Shown: positions 9,991 through 23,096, numbered from the stretch's first letter. The stretch: 64,000 bases of DNA from Papilionanthe hookeriana x Papilionanthe teres (GCA_022702705.1 CM040428.1:104550022-104614021), one strand, 5' to 3'. A program made the numbers and translations. Notes: a model not told the origin generated them from the sequence alone.

Positions 9991-10374
9991 TTGGAACCTA
10001 GGTTCCAATTCTCATTTCAAATCCAGATTTCCTTGAATTGATTTTAAATTAAACCTCAATCGAAATTGAAACTCAGAATAAATCGAAATTAAACTCCTAC
10101 ATTAAAAAAAAACTCGGAATAGAAGATGAAATGAAATCTAAATCATATTTCCCCAGATCTTACGATCTGGAATTCACCTCCTTTTCTTTTCCCCAGCGAG
10201 AGTTCAGGGATCGCCAGTCTAGGAGATATAATCGATACTCCCCAGCGGAAATTTGATTCTACTCTGTTCTAAGTGTGTCACTTAGACGTCTGTGTTGGTT
10301 TTGTTGATCTCTTCGGTTAACGTCAATACGCACGGTGTGCTTAGTTAGCACACCACACCTATTGAGGGTCCATT
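9991..10374 (+). other. Pre-LTR internal segment with hairpins and a primer-site-complementary sequence
   Basis: Holds a hairpin CCAGATC-ttac-GATCTGG (10153-10170), three CCCCAG motifs (10151, 10191, 10240), a hairpin GGTGTGCT-tagtt-AGCACACC (10334-10354) and the LTR junction. No clear long purine run precedes the LTR (GAGGG is the best), which is unusual for a polypurine tract. Confidence 0.7.
10236..10249 (+). promoter_or_regulatory. 14-nt complement of the primer-binding site and adjacent leader
   Basis: TACTCCCCAGCGGA is the exact reverse complement of copy B 38759-38772, which covers eleven bases of the tRNA-Arg primer site plus the next three leader bases. On one RNA the two could pair. 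See findings. Confidence 0.5.
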
Positions 10375-12385
10375 TGTTGACCTCCTTTTTTGATGAGGTC
10401 TTTTCTCTTCTCTCTCCTCAGTACTTAGGATCTAGCCTTAGGCTTTCCCTTTGACTATATTAGAGGACTAGAAATGGAACCCAACACTTAGAAATTTAAA
10501 CACTTCTTAACTCCCTGCAAACCCCATAAGTTTGATTGTAAACCCCTAAGTCACTTAGAGGGTTAAGATCAAATGTGGAGGTTTAAAGGATGAGTTCCCT
10601 ATAGGACTCTTTGGCCTTAGGACTACCCTGGGTGGCCTGTTCTGGTGAGGGTTGACCTGCATACATTACACTTTCACACACATTCCAAATCCTAAAACCA
10701 TTCATACCTAGCTTGACTTCCTGACTCATGTAGGTAATTCATATGGATGGACCTTAAACCCTAGGCCCTTGGCTAAGAGGGTTAGGAACAACATAGTGAA
10801 TGCATCAAATGAGTCCTCTCATGGCTCCTATGGGCTTGATATGGTTTCATGGCTCAACCAAATTGATTTCATTCTACTCATACTTGATAAATATTTATTT
10901 TTCCAAAATTTCAATTTTCGACCCCCAGGGCCCTACACCCACCAAACCTACCAAATGTCCTTGAAGCTACCCAAAATTTGCAAAAATTACCTAAATTTCC
11001 CAAAATTCCTCAAAACCAATCCTAAACATTTCCCACCATTCAAATTGATCATCCTTAGCCAAATATACCAAAATTCCAAAAATACCCCTCAATACCCTCC
11101 AAATACCCAAAATGCCCTTTTTAACCAAAAAATCCATAAATTCCAACAATTCCTAGAAAATTCCAAAAAATCCTAAATATTCCTAATTTCATTTTGTTCA
11201 ACTACACCATAGGACAATTTTTTCAATTTAACCCACTTTTACCAAAACCCCCAATTTGACCCATTTTTTACCCAAATGGGCCCAAATCCCAAAATCAAAG
11301 CCCAACCAAAGTTGAAAACTCTTTGTGACACTCCCATAAACATTTCTCAACATTAATGTTACATCAAATCTAACCTTAGCCAATCCTTAGCCCAAGTTAG
11401 CCCAATTTGACCCACTTTGGCCCCTTTACCAAAAAAGCCCAAATTAAATTCAATTCCACTCTAAATGATACCAAATCTTTTCTAAAATGTTCATGACACA
11501 TCCCTAAACTAAACCCAACGTTTGTTTGGCCCAATCCTTCACAAAATTTCCATCCACTAATTTGTTTTCCAACCTAAACGCCCACTTTCTTAAACCATTC
11601 TAAAAGCCCACTTCCACCAAATCCAAAAGCCCAACAATTCATCCAAAGCCCCTATAACACTCTCCCACATCATGCATTCAATTTAATATCATACCTAAAG
11701 TTCTAATTGATCATCAAATTATTCCAATCTTGGCCTCATGGCAATCTCTCTTAAAATCATAAAAAATGCCAATATCCTTCTTCATTCAAATGACTTGACT
11801 TTTCCAAAGCCAAATGAGGCCACAATGGAGTTATTCACAACTCATATGAAGCCATGATAGCTTGGCCTTGTCATCAATCCATTTATGGCAAGAGACGAGA
11901 GCCCTTTAATGATTCCCTTGAAGTTGATTAAACATTCATATGCTTCCCTTAACCTATGCTTAAACTTAATTGTACTTGGATTGTGACTTGAACCCACTAA
12001 TCAAGCTGACCCAAGTGACTTTCTCTTCAGCCCAAACCAGCCTTGGGTGGTGCACCAAGCCTAAAACCATGGGTTGACCAAATTGAACCCAAAATAAGCC
12101 TCCCCCCATTCCATTTCAATTCAACCTCTTTACACATGGCAACAACCAGTTGACTGCACCAAACTCAAGTCCTGACCTCCCTAACCCTGAGGGAGACCTG
12201 ACCCTAGCCAGACCACCACCACAGCCGCCTGAAAACACTAGGCCGAAAGCACCCATTTGATTCAAAAAATTTAAACTCACTAGCTGAGCTGTCCCAACTC
12301 AATTGGACTCCATGGATGTTCTTCCCTTGCATAGAGTAGCTGATCCCAAGCCCTAACTCCCCCTGGGAGGCCCTCCAGCAATGCC

Positions 12386-12393
12386 TATTTAAA
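12386..12393 (+). promoter_or_regulatory. TATA box of LTR copy A
   Basis: TATTTAAA in the context CTATTTAAACCC, preceded by CCCCCTGGGAGGCCCTCCA, which copy B preserves (33719-33726). The transcription start would be about 30 bases downstream. Conservation plus position supports a Pol II promoter; no start site can be seen directly. Confidence 0.65.
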
Positions 12394-12814
12394 CCCACCA
12401 CCTTCTCGGCCAAACAAGGTGATGAACCAGAGCTTAACAAAACTCTGCCAAAATTGCTCTAGGACCTTCTCCTAACCTAGAGCAATAGATCCCCAGTGTC
12501 CCTTTGCCTTAATCTCCATTGACAGAGCTCAATTTCTCAGTAAAAAATCCACCCAAAAAACAGGACATCCTTGGAACCTCCACCAAAATCAAATTAAACT
12601 CACCCAGACCTGCACAGGACCAAGAGAAGGAGTTTCCCAGTGGAAGCCCCCTCACCAGGCCAGCCATTCTCTCTATCGGCCAAGCTTTGAAATCGGGCTT
12701 GGTGGATGTTATTCCTAGACAATTTGACAGGGCTCGAGGCTTCATCCCTAGGCTCCTCCAACTCCAGTGAACGTGTCGAGCACATTTAGTTGAGGCCTCA
12801 CCTCCTGAACCAAG

Positions 12815-12816
12815 GT
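12815..12816 (+). promoter_or_regulatory. candidate splice donor in LTR copy A
   Basis: CAAG|GTATGGAC, about 400 bases after the presumed start site. Copy B has AAAG|GTATGGAC at 34155. The flanking C-rich leader changes to AT-rich sequence soon afterwards, as expected at an exon-intron boundary. Confidence 0.45.
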
Positions 12817-15800
12817 ATGGACACTCCTCCTCCCCGAGAGCTTCCAGCGATTCTCCATTTCGTTTGAGTTGATTTCAATGCATGTAAACCATATGGATGT
12901 GTTTGTCTTTTCAAGATGAATCCATAGAGTATAAGAACATGAAAATCCATTGAGAAATGAGAGAGATCTTAGGGTTCTAGTGTGGACAGTCACAGTTACA
13001 CACCAGTCGTAGACGATGACCTGGCGCCGTCCGATCACGCGTGTATCGGGTGGACGGTCTAGATTGCTCTGGTTCGAAGGACGTTACATGAACCATGGGC
13101 CCCCGGAGCGCTGAGTCAAATGGAGGTGTCGAATGGGAGCGCGACGCGTGGGCTTTCGGAGCCGCCGAGGTTGAGTCAGCGCCGCGTGGATAAGTAGAAA
13201 AATATGGATTTTTTGATTTATTTAAATACCTGAAACTTAGAAAATCCATATCTTTGTGTAGAAAAATCACAAAAATAAAATAAAAATACCCTCTTGCTCA
13301 GTGAACAGAGATTAATAATGTGGAAAAGAAATCAAGTTATTTTGATGAGTATTTTATTTTTAATTAATTATTTACTCATTTTAGTATTTTGATTCTACAT
13401 TTGCATAGACAATTCACCATGGCATGAGACCATAGGGGTTTTGAAGCCTCTGATCTTAAGAACATTCTCTGAATTTTTCAAGGTCAGAGGCTATCTCTAT
13501 AGAAAGTTATGTATTTTTTAAGTTTATGTCACTATTTTTAGTATTCTAATTCTATCAATTAACATATTGCTTAGAAAATTCTAGGAAAATTTGGGGATGT
13601 TTCTTAGGACCAGAGAACCCTAGAATAATTATTTTTTGAGTTAATTCATTAAGAATGACCCTAATTGGCCTAATTACTCAAAACTGAATTTAATTAATTT
13701 AGGTTAACCACACATCAAAAGAACTTGAAAACAATTCTCCACTAATCTTTAGGATTAGAGGGACCTCACATAAAAATTTGGAATCAATTCGAAATGTTTA
13801 ACCCCACTAAATGGATTAATTAAGTCACATGAGTAAAATTAAACTTTGAAAATTCATAACTCCAAAAATATACTTTACAAATTCACAAAATAGATATTAG
13901 AGGAGTATATGAAAATTAAAATTGAAATTTTATAAAAATCTTCGTTTTTCACCATATTTTAATATTTTAAATAATTAAAAAATAATAAAAATCACAAAAA
14001 TATTAAAAATCATAAAAATGTCATATTTTACTTCCTAATCACTTTGGAACAAATCAAATATTTTTCCCAAGTCTCAAAGTAAAGATATTGAATTTTAAAT
14101 GCTTAAGACAATTTTTAATATTAAAGATGGATTTTTCAACCTTTTCACTAAATTAATTCTAATAAATCAAAGAAACATCAGAAAATTATAAAATTTGTTT
14201 CTCTAAACTCCTTGAGGTCAGAGAGATTTATGAAAAATATAAAACATAATTTTCAACCTTTATTTTATTTTATAATTAATTAACACTTTAGAACTCGAAA
14301 TAATTATAATAAATAAAATATAATTTAAAAGATCACCAAAATTGGTCCAAGTGATCCTCTGGTCAGTAGGAACATCCCATAATTTTCTTAAGGACAGAAA
14401 CATTTCCTTGGTCATGTTGTTGAATTTCCATTGAAAATCCATATTTTTCATTAAAATAATTATATAAATTAAATTAAATTAAAAAAAAATCACATTTTGT
14501 CCTCTAATGTCTTAATTGACATATGAATAAAGTGTCATAAAAATTTCAAGTTCATTTGAGCTCAATTTAGTGAGTTATGGAATAAATAAGCCTAAAGGGG
14601 CATAAAGGTAATTAAAGGATTTTAACCCTAATTAACATTTAGGTTTAATCAAAATGGGGGGGGGGGTGAAATATCTGATTTTAAATTTTCATTAGAAGAT
14701 TGAAACCTAGAGAATTAAGGGGTAGAAACCCATTAATCATCTTAAAAATATTTAAAGTAAACCTTAATTAATTAACTAATTTGAATTTTGGAAGAATAAG
14801 TTAAAATTTGGATTATTAAAATGGGGATATAATTTAGAGAGACTATAATAACTTAAACTAAAATCCCTAAATGAATCACTATAATATTTAACTTTTAATT
14901 AAATTTAAAGTGATAATTGAAATTAATAATTAAATAATTAAAAGGAAAGTGAACCTTAATTAAATTAAAATTTAAAACATTAAATAATTTGATAATTAAA
15001 TTGAAATAAATTTAAAACATTAAAAAGAAAAATTAATTTCAAAAATCACTTGAAAACAAACTTAAAACAAATTTGAAACATTAAAGAATCAATTTCACAA
15101 AAATAAACTCTTAATAAAAAAAAATCAAACCAATTAAAAGATAATTTAGAATATTGCAATTAAATCAATATTAAATCATTAAAGTCTAAATTAAATAATT
15201 TAAACTCCTCTTTTAATTCAAATAGTCTAAACACTTAAGAATAAAACAACTTGAACATTATTCCAAACATAAATTTATTAAAATTTCATAACTAAATTAA
15301 ATCAATTTAAATCACCAATTTCAATTTTAAATCAGTAAATTCTTTAACAAACTAATTTGCCCCTAAAGGTTTTCATTATTATAACTCTTAAGTAATGCAT
15401 CAGGTGAAATGTCATTTTACATATAGGATAATCAAACATCCTAATTCACTGAGCAAGAAACAAACTAAACTAAATTCTGGGATGATTAATTCACCTGTGC
15501 AATAAAACTCATTTAGACTCAAAAATAATCCCAAAAATATTGAAAAGATGTTTAGAACTCGTCCTAAACACTTCCTCAATATGATGAGATGTTTTAGAAG
15601 AACAATTGAATTTAATTTTTCTTTGATGAAGAAAATCATCCTTAAACAAATACAAGAACCTAGACGTCACAAGAGATGACTAGCAATAGGATTATGAATT
15701 TGGTAGACAACCAGAACCTTCCTCTAGCTTTGCCTATGTACTTGTTATAAATATTTAAATTCCTTAACATGTGTTTTAAGTGCAGCTTCGAATAATGAGA

Positions 15801-17365
15801 AGACTCTCCAGGTACGCTTTTATTTTATTAAAATTTACTTTATTACAATTTATTTATATGAGCTACACTTTACTCTTCTTGCATGTTAAACAAGATTGTT
15901 GCATGAAAACTAAAACCTTTAGGATAGCCACAAAACTGAAACCAAAACTAAATTAAAAGTCACAACAAGATAAAATTCACCGCCACAACATTCAAAAGAT
16001 AAAACAACTCAAAATTTAATCACAAACAGAACAACAAAACTACAACTATAACTAAATTAAAACGTCTTGTTGGATGATCGGGAATACCTTAGATGATGTA
16101 ACCTACGTGTTGCTAACGGGATTTCCCACGATCTAAATGAAAGTGTGGAACTCATTCAGTTGAGTTTAGCAAATTCATCTGGACTAAGTGAATCCGATAA
16201 AAATAACGGTGCCAGAATGATGGAACCGTGGGATTTTAACCGGTGTTGTTATAACCAACTTTATGATTCCCATAAAAAAATATTAAAAACACCTGGACTT
16301 TAAGATCTCTAAACCAAAACACTTTTCTCATCTCCTAATTTTCCCTTTCTAAAACTAAACCTCTGTAACAACAAGGAGCTTGGAGCATGGTGGGCAGCAC
16401 GGCCATCGTCATCAGCAAAACTCGAGTCTTTTTCAGAAAAACTTTCCTTAGAATTAAATAACCAAGCCATAGGATTTCGAGGTAGTTTGCTTAGTGCAGC
16501 ATAAATCTTCAACCTTTTGTTAGGCATTTGCATAATCATATTATACAAATGAAGCCCTAACCGGTCTTTGGACTCCGAGGTAGTCCTTCGGTACGACATA
16601 AACCCTCACATCTTTGAGGCTATTTGTATGATTATGTCATACAAATATAAGTCCTAATTAATTAAAACTGGCAGGATTGAAACATTAAATAAATTCCCAA
16701 ATTAAAGCCAAACAATAGGATAGTTTGGGAAGTAGCCAAGATTCTGCTTGGATCCTCAGCTTCTCCTACTTCTCTTCCTTTGCATTCTTAAAATAAACTG
16801 TTCCAAATTTGTGCTAATCCCTTTTGAAATTTCCAAAATTCAATCCTTTGAAAACTTTAAACTTTGAAATTATTGAAAGCAAAACCACTGATCATTATTG
16901 AGAGTTTTCTTAAGTGTTTCCCGTCACTTAGGATATAATTAACTATAGGGGCTTGCCCTTATAGAGAACTTTAAGAACCCAGGTAATATAAACCCTGCTA
17001 AATTCCTTTATATTAAGCAGGGGAACTTGTCGGCTTATAAAATTGGTTCGCAGAACAAACGGATGTCACAAATCTTCTAGTTTATTTGATCGAGCCTCAT
17101 CATCAAGCAGTGTGTCTATTCTTCGGGATAGATACACGGTTTGTGGTGTGGTGCTCGTTCATATAAACTATTTGGGATGTGACATCGGTTCAATTTCATA
17201 TCTTAAAATTTTTAAACTTAAAATTATTTTTAAAATTAAATACTACTTTCAAATTATTTATATATATATATATTTATTTAAATAAAATTTAAAATGTAAA
17301 ACTAGCCGACAACTTCTGTAGACGACCCCTTTTAAAATACCACATAACCTAAAAATATGCCGACA

Positions 17366-20300
17366 AGTTTAAGGACATATTAAACTTAATTAATTCATTA
17401 AACCTTTATTACATTAGGTTTAATACAAAATCAAACATTAATTAAGTTTAATAACCTTTTAAACTTAATTAAAATCATTAAACCATAACTAAATTAGGTT
17501 TAATAAAAAATCAAGCTTAAATTAAGTTTAAGAACATGTTAAACTTAATTAACACCTTAACCCTTAATTACATTAGGTTTAAGACAGATTAAACCCTAAT
17601 TAAGTCTAACCCATTAGACCTAATTAAACCATTAAATCTTAACTAAATTAGACTTAATCAAACCTAAAGCCTAATTAGGTTTAACCCATTAGACCTAATT
17701 AAACCATTAAGTCTTAACTAAATTAGACTTAATCAAACATAACCCTATTTAAGTCTACTACATTAGACATAATTAAACAATTAACCTTACCTAAATTAGG
17801 TTTAATTAACCTTAACAATTAAACTTAACCCATATTAAGTCTAATTAATCAATTAAACCTTACCTAAATTAGGTTTAATTAACCTTGAACAATTAGACTT
17901 AACCCATATTAAGCCTAATTAATCAATTAAACCTTACCCAAATTAGGTTTAATTAACCTTGAACAATTAGACTTAACCCATATTAAGTCTAATTAATCAA
18001 TTAAACCTTACCCAAATTAGGTTTAATTAACCTTAAACAATTAGATTTAACCCATATTAAGTCTAATTAATCAATTAAACCTTACCGGTTTAATTCACCT
18101 TGAACAACTAATTAATCAATTAAACCTTACACAAAATAGGTTTAATTAACCTTGAACAATTAGACTTAACCCATATGAAGTCTAATAAATTAATTAAACC
18201 TTACCTAAATTAGGTTTAATTAACCTTGAACAATTAGACTTAACCCAAATTAAGTCTAATTAATCAATTAAACCTTACCCAAATTTAACCAAATTAGGTT
18301 TAATTAACCTTGAACAATTAAACTTAACCCATTTTAAGTCTAATTAATCATTTAAACCTTACCTAAATTAGGTTTAATTAACCTTGAACAATTAGACTTA
18401 ACCCATATTAAGTCCAATTAATCAATTAAACCTTACCCAAATTAGGTTTAATTAACCTTGAACAATTAGATTTAACCCATATTAAGTCTAATTAATCATT
18501 TAAACCTTACCCAAATTAGTTTTAATTAACCTTAAATAATTAGACTTAATCCATATGAAGTTTAATTAATCAATTAAACCTTAACAAAATTAGGTTTAAT
18601 TAATCCTAAACCAACCCTAATTAAGAACAATCACTCTTAAAATAACTCAAACTTAAATCAAATACAAGTTAAACTTGAGCTCAACCCACATTGAACTTAA
18701 TTTAACCCTAAGCCTAGGTTCAATCTAACTTGAACGTAACTTAACTCAAACCCAAACCATAATTAAGTCTATTACGTTAGACTTAATTAAACCATTAAAC
18801 CTTAACTAACAAAGGTTTAACCAAACATAAACCATAATTAAGTCTACCACATTAGACTTGATTAAACTGTTAAACCTTAACTAACTAAGGTTTAATTAAA
18901 CCTAAACCATAATTAATTCTATTACATTAGACTTAATTAAACCATTAAACCTTAACCAACTAAGGTTTGATCAAACTTAAACCATAATTAAGTCTAATGA
19001 ATCAATTAAACCTTACCTAAATTAGGATTAATTAACCTTGAACAATTAAACTTAACCCATATTAACTCTAATTAATTAATTAAACCTTACCCAAATTAGG
19101 TTTAATTAACCTTGAACAATTAGACTTAACCCATATTAAGGTTAATTAATCAATTAAGCCTAACCCATGTTAGGTTTAATAAACCTTAAATAATTAGACT
19201 TAAACCATCTTAAGTATAATTAATCAATTAAACCTTACCGAAATTAGGTTTAATTAACCTTAAACAATTAGATTTAACCCATATTAAGTCTAATTAATCA
19301 ATTAAACCTTACCCAAATTAGGTTTAATTAACCTTGAGCAATTAGATTTAACCCATATTAAGTCTAATTAATCAATTAAACCTTACCCAAATTAGGTTTA
19401 ATTAACCTTGAGCAATTAGACTTAACCCATATGAAGTCTAATTAAGCAATTAAACCTTACCCAAATTAGGTTTAATTAACCTTGAACAATTAGACTTAAC
19501 CCATATTAAGTCTAATTAATCAATTAAACCTTACCTAAATTAGGTTTAATTAACCTTAAACAATTAGACTTAACTCATATTAAGTCCATTTAATCAATTA
19601 AACCTTACCCAATCAATTAAACCTTACCCAAATTAGGTTTAATTAACCTTGAACAATTAGACTTAACCCATATTAAGTCTAATTAATCATTTAAACCTTA
19701 CCTAAATTTGTTTTAATTAAACTTAAATAATTAGACTTAATCCATATTAAGTTTAATTAATCAATTAAACCTTAACAAAATTAGGTTTAATTAATCCTAA
19801 ACCAACCCTAATTAAGAACAATCACTCTTAAAATAACTGAAACATAAATCAAATACAAGTTAAACTTGAGCTCAACCCACATTGAACTTATGTTAACCCT
19901 AAGTCTAGGTTCAATCTAACTTGAACTTAACTTAACTCAAACTCAAACCATAATTAAGTCTATTACGTTAGACTTAATTAAACCATTAAACCTTAACTAA
20001 CTAAGGTTTAATCAAACATAAACCATAATTAAGTCTACCACATTAGACTTGATTAAACTGTTAAACCTTAACTAACTAAGGTTTAATTAAACCTAAACCA
20101 TAATTAAGTCTATTACATTAGACTTAATTAAACCATTAAACCTTAACCAACTAAGGTTTAATCAAACTTAAACCATAATTACGTCTAATCAATCATTTAA
20201 ACCTTACCTAAATTAGGTTTAATTAACCTTGAGCAATTAGACTTAACCCATATTAACTCTAATTAATTAATTAAACCTTACCCAAATTAGGTTTAATTAA

Positions 20301-23060
20301 CCTTGAACAATTAGACTTAACCCATATTAAGGTTAATTAATCAATTAAGCCTAACCCATGTTAGGTTTAATAAACCTTAAACAATTAGACTTAAACCATA
20401 TTAAGTATAATTAATCAATTAAACCTTACCCAAATTAGGTTTAATTAACCTTAAACAATTAGATTTAACCCATATTAAGTCTAATTAATCAATTAAACCT
20501 TACCCAAATTAGGTTTAATTAACCTTGAACAATTAGATTTAACCCATATTATTTCTAATTAATCAATTAAACCTTACCCAAATTAGGTTTAATTAACCTT
20601 GAACAATTAAACTTAACCCATATGAAGTCTAATTAAGCAATTAAACCTTACCCAAATTAGGTTTAATTAACCTTGAACGATTAGACTTAACCCATATTAA
20701 GTCTAATTAATCAATTAAACCTTACCCAAATTAGGTTTAATTATCCTTGAACAATTAGACTTAATCCATATTAAGTCCATTTAATCAATTAAACCTTACC
20801 CAAATTAGGTTTAACTAACCTTGAACAATTAGACATAACCCATATTAAGTCTAATTAATCATTTAAACCTTACCCAAATTAGTTTTAATTAACCTTAAAT
20901 AATTAGACTTAATCCATATTAAGTTTAATTAATCAATTAAACCATAACAAAATTAGGTTTAATTAATCCTAAACCAACCCTAATTAAGAACAATCACTCT
21001 TAAAATAACTCAAACTTAAATCAAATACAAGTTAAACTTGAGCTCAACCCACATTGAACTTATGTTAACCCTAAGTCTAGGTTCAATCTAACTTGAACTT
21101 AACTTCACTCAAACCCAAACCATAATTAAGCTATTACGTTAAACTTAATTAAACCATTAAACCTTAACTAACTAAGGTTTAATCAAACATAAACCATAAT
21201 TAAGTCTACCACATTAGACTTGATTAAACAGTTAAACCTTAACTAACTAAGGTTTAATTAAACCTAAACCATAATTAAGTCTATTACATTAGACTTAATT
21301 AAACCATTAAACCTTAACCAACTAAGGTTTAATCAAACTTAAACCATAATTAAGTCTAATCAATCAATTAAACCATACCTAAATTATGTTTAATTAACCT
21401 TGAACAATTAGACTTAACCCATATTAACTTTAATCAATTAATTAAACCTTACCCAAATTATGTTTAATTAACCTTGAACAATTAGACTTAACCCATATTA
21501 AGGTTAATTAATCAATTAAGCCTAACCTAAGTTAGGTTTAATAAACCTTAAACAATTAGACTTAAACCATATTAAGTATAATTAATCAGTTAAACCTTAC
21601 CCAAATTAGGTTTAATTAACCTTAAACATTTAGATTTAACGCATATTAAGTCTAATTAATCAATTAAACCTTACCCAAATTAGGTTTAATTAACCTTGAA
21701 CAATTAGATTTAACCCATATTAAGTCTAATTAATCAATTAAACCTTACCCAAATTAGGTTTAATTAACCTTGAACAATTAAACTTAACCCATATGAAGTC
21801 TAATTAAGCAATTAAACCTTACCCAAATTAGGTTTAATTAACCTTCAACAATTAGACTTAACCCATATTAAGTCTAATTAATCATTTAAACCTTACCCAA
21901 ATTAGGTTTAATTAACCTTGAACAATTAGACTTAACCCATATTAAGTCTAATTAATCAATTAAACCTTACCCAAAATAGGTTTAATTAACCTTGAACAAT
22001 TAGACTTAACCCATATTAAGTCTAATTAATCATTTAAACCTTACCCAAATTAGGTTTAATTAACCTTAAACAATTAGACTTAATACATATCAAGTTTAAT
22101 TAATCAATTAAACCTTAACAAAAATAGGTTTAATTAATCCTAAACCAACCCTAATTAAGAACAATCACTCTTAAAATAACTCAAACTTAAATTAAATACA
22201 AGTTAAACTTGAGTTCAACCCACATTGAACTTAAGTTAACCCTAAGTCTAGGTTCAATCTAAGTTGAACTTAACTTAAGTCAAACCTAAACCATATGTAA
22301 GTCTATTACATTAGACTTAATTAAACCATTAAACCTTAACTAACTAAGGTTTAATCAAACATAAACCATAATTAAGTCAACCACATTAGACTTAATTAAA
22401 CTGTTAAACCTTAACTAACTAAGGTTTAATTAAACCCAAACCATAATTAAGTCTATTACATTAGACTTAATTAAACCATTAAACCTTAACGAACTAAGGT
22501 TTAATCAAACTTAAACCATAATTAAGACTACCACATTAGACTTAATTAAACCATTAAACCTTAACGAACTAAGGTTTAATCAAACTTAACTTAAACAATA
22601 ATTTAGTCTACCACATTAGACTTAATTAAAACATCAAACCTTAATCAATCAAGGTTTAATAAAACGTAAACCATATTTATGTCTACCACATTACACTTAA
22701 TTAGACCATTAAACCTTTACCAACTAAGGTTTAATCAAACATAAACCATAATTAAGTCTACCATATTAGATTTAATTAAACCATTAAACCTTAATCAGCT
22801 AAGGTTTAATCAAACCTAAACCATAATTAAGTCTTCCACATTAGACTTAATTAACTAAGGTTTAATTAAGTTAAGTGTAACTTACTAGACTTAATTAATG
22901 TTTAAACCTTACTCAAGTAAAACCCAAATAAATCCCGGTTAAATTAAATTACACTTAATTAAACCTTAAGCCTTACCTAAAAAGAACGTAGATGGTCTAT
23001 AATTCTAACTAAGTCTAATCTATTTAAACTTAATTAACCTTTAAGTACTATTTAAACAAG
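17366..23060 (+). repeat. AT-rich satellite, 74/75-bp monomers with ~1.17-1.19 kb higher-order repeat
   Basis: Tandem array. The main monomer is 74 bp (for example GGTTTAATTA at 19321 and 19395) and contains AAACCTTACC, AATTAGGTTT, AACAATTAGACTTAACCC and ATATTAAGTCTAATTAAT. A second monomer type of 75 bp (CCATAATTAAGTCTATTACA and related) occupies fixed places. A marker segment starting CCAACCCTAATTAAGAAC recurs at 18611, 19802, 20974 and 22145, which gives higher-order spacings of 1191, 1172 and 1171. Each monomer holds two inverted repeats (AAACCT/AGGTTT and ATTAGACTTA/TAAGTCTAAT). Both edges are more diverged than the centre. There is no coding potential. Confidence 0.95.
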
Positions 23061-23096
23061 TCTTAAAACTTTATTAGGTGTATTTTAATTAAACCT

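Larger units (their letters stand above)
1..17365 (+). mobile_element. Tat/Ogre-like Ty3/gypsy LTR retrotransposon, copy A (5' end outside window)
   Basis: Domain order gag, protease, RT, RNase H, second archaeal-type RNase H, integrase, extra ORF, 3' region with tandem repeats, LTR. The second RNase H and repeats between pol and the 3' LTR are known traits of the Tat/Ogre branch. The window begins inside gag; copy B (38747-40619) shows what is missing. The 3' LTR start (10375) is fixed because TGTTGACCTC begins the shared sequence here and twice in copy B (30992, 31339) while left flanks differ. The LTR end (CCGACA, 17365) is fixed by divergence from copy B. Satellite follows directly. Many stops and indels show it is an old, immobile copy. 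Confidence 0.9.
10375..17365 (+). mobile_element. 3' LTR of copy A (6,991 bp)
   Basis: Begins TGTTGACCTC and ends GCCGACA. It aligns along its length with copy B's LTR (31339-38746), with indels. U3 is about 2 kb and holds C-rich, AT-poor low-complexity sequence. A TATTTAAA box lies at 12386 and a GTATGG donor-like site at 12815, followed by a GC-rich block (13000-13190). The remaining 4 kb of R/U5 is very AT-rich, with short ORFs that are not conserved between the copies. An 11-base G run sits at 14656-14666. Confidence 0.9.

Noticed and set aside
10769..11176. 135-codon ORF in LTR A
   Set aside because: Low-complexity Asn/Pro/Lys composition from C/A-rich LTR sequence; not kept in copy B.
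16309..16599. 96-codon antisense ORF in LTR A with a counterpart in LTR B
   Set aside because: The two differ mostly by amino-acid-changing substitutions and B has stops; nothing suggests selection.
17366..23060. Telomere or CRISPR-like array
   Set aside because: AGGTTTAA resembles TTTAGGG only loosely, and there are no unique spacers; it is a satellite.
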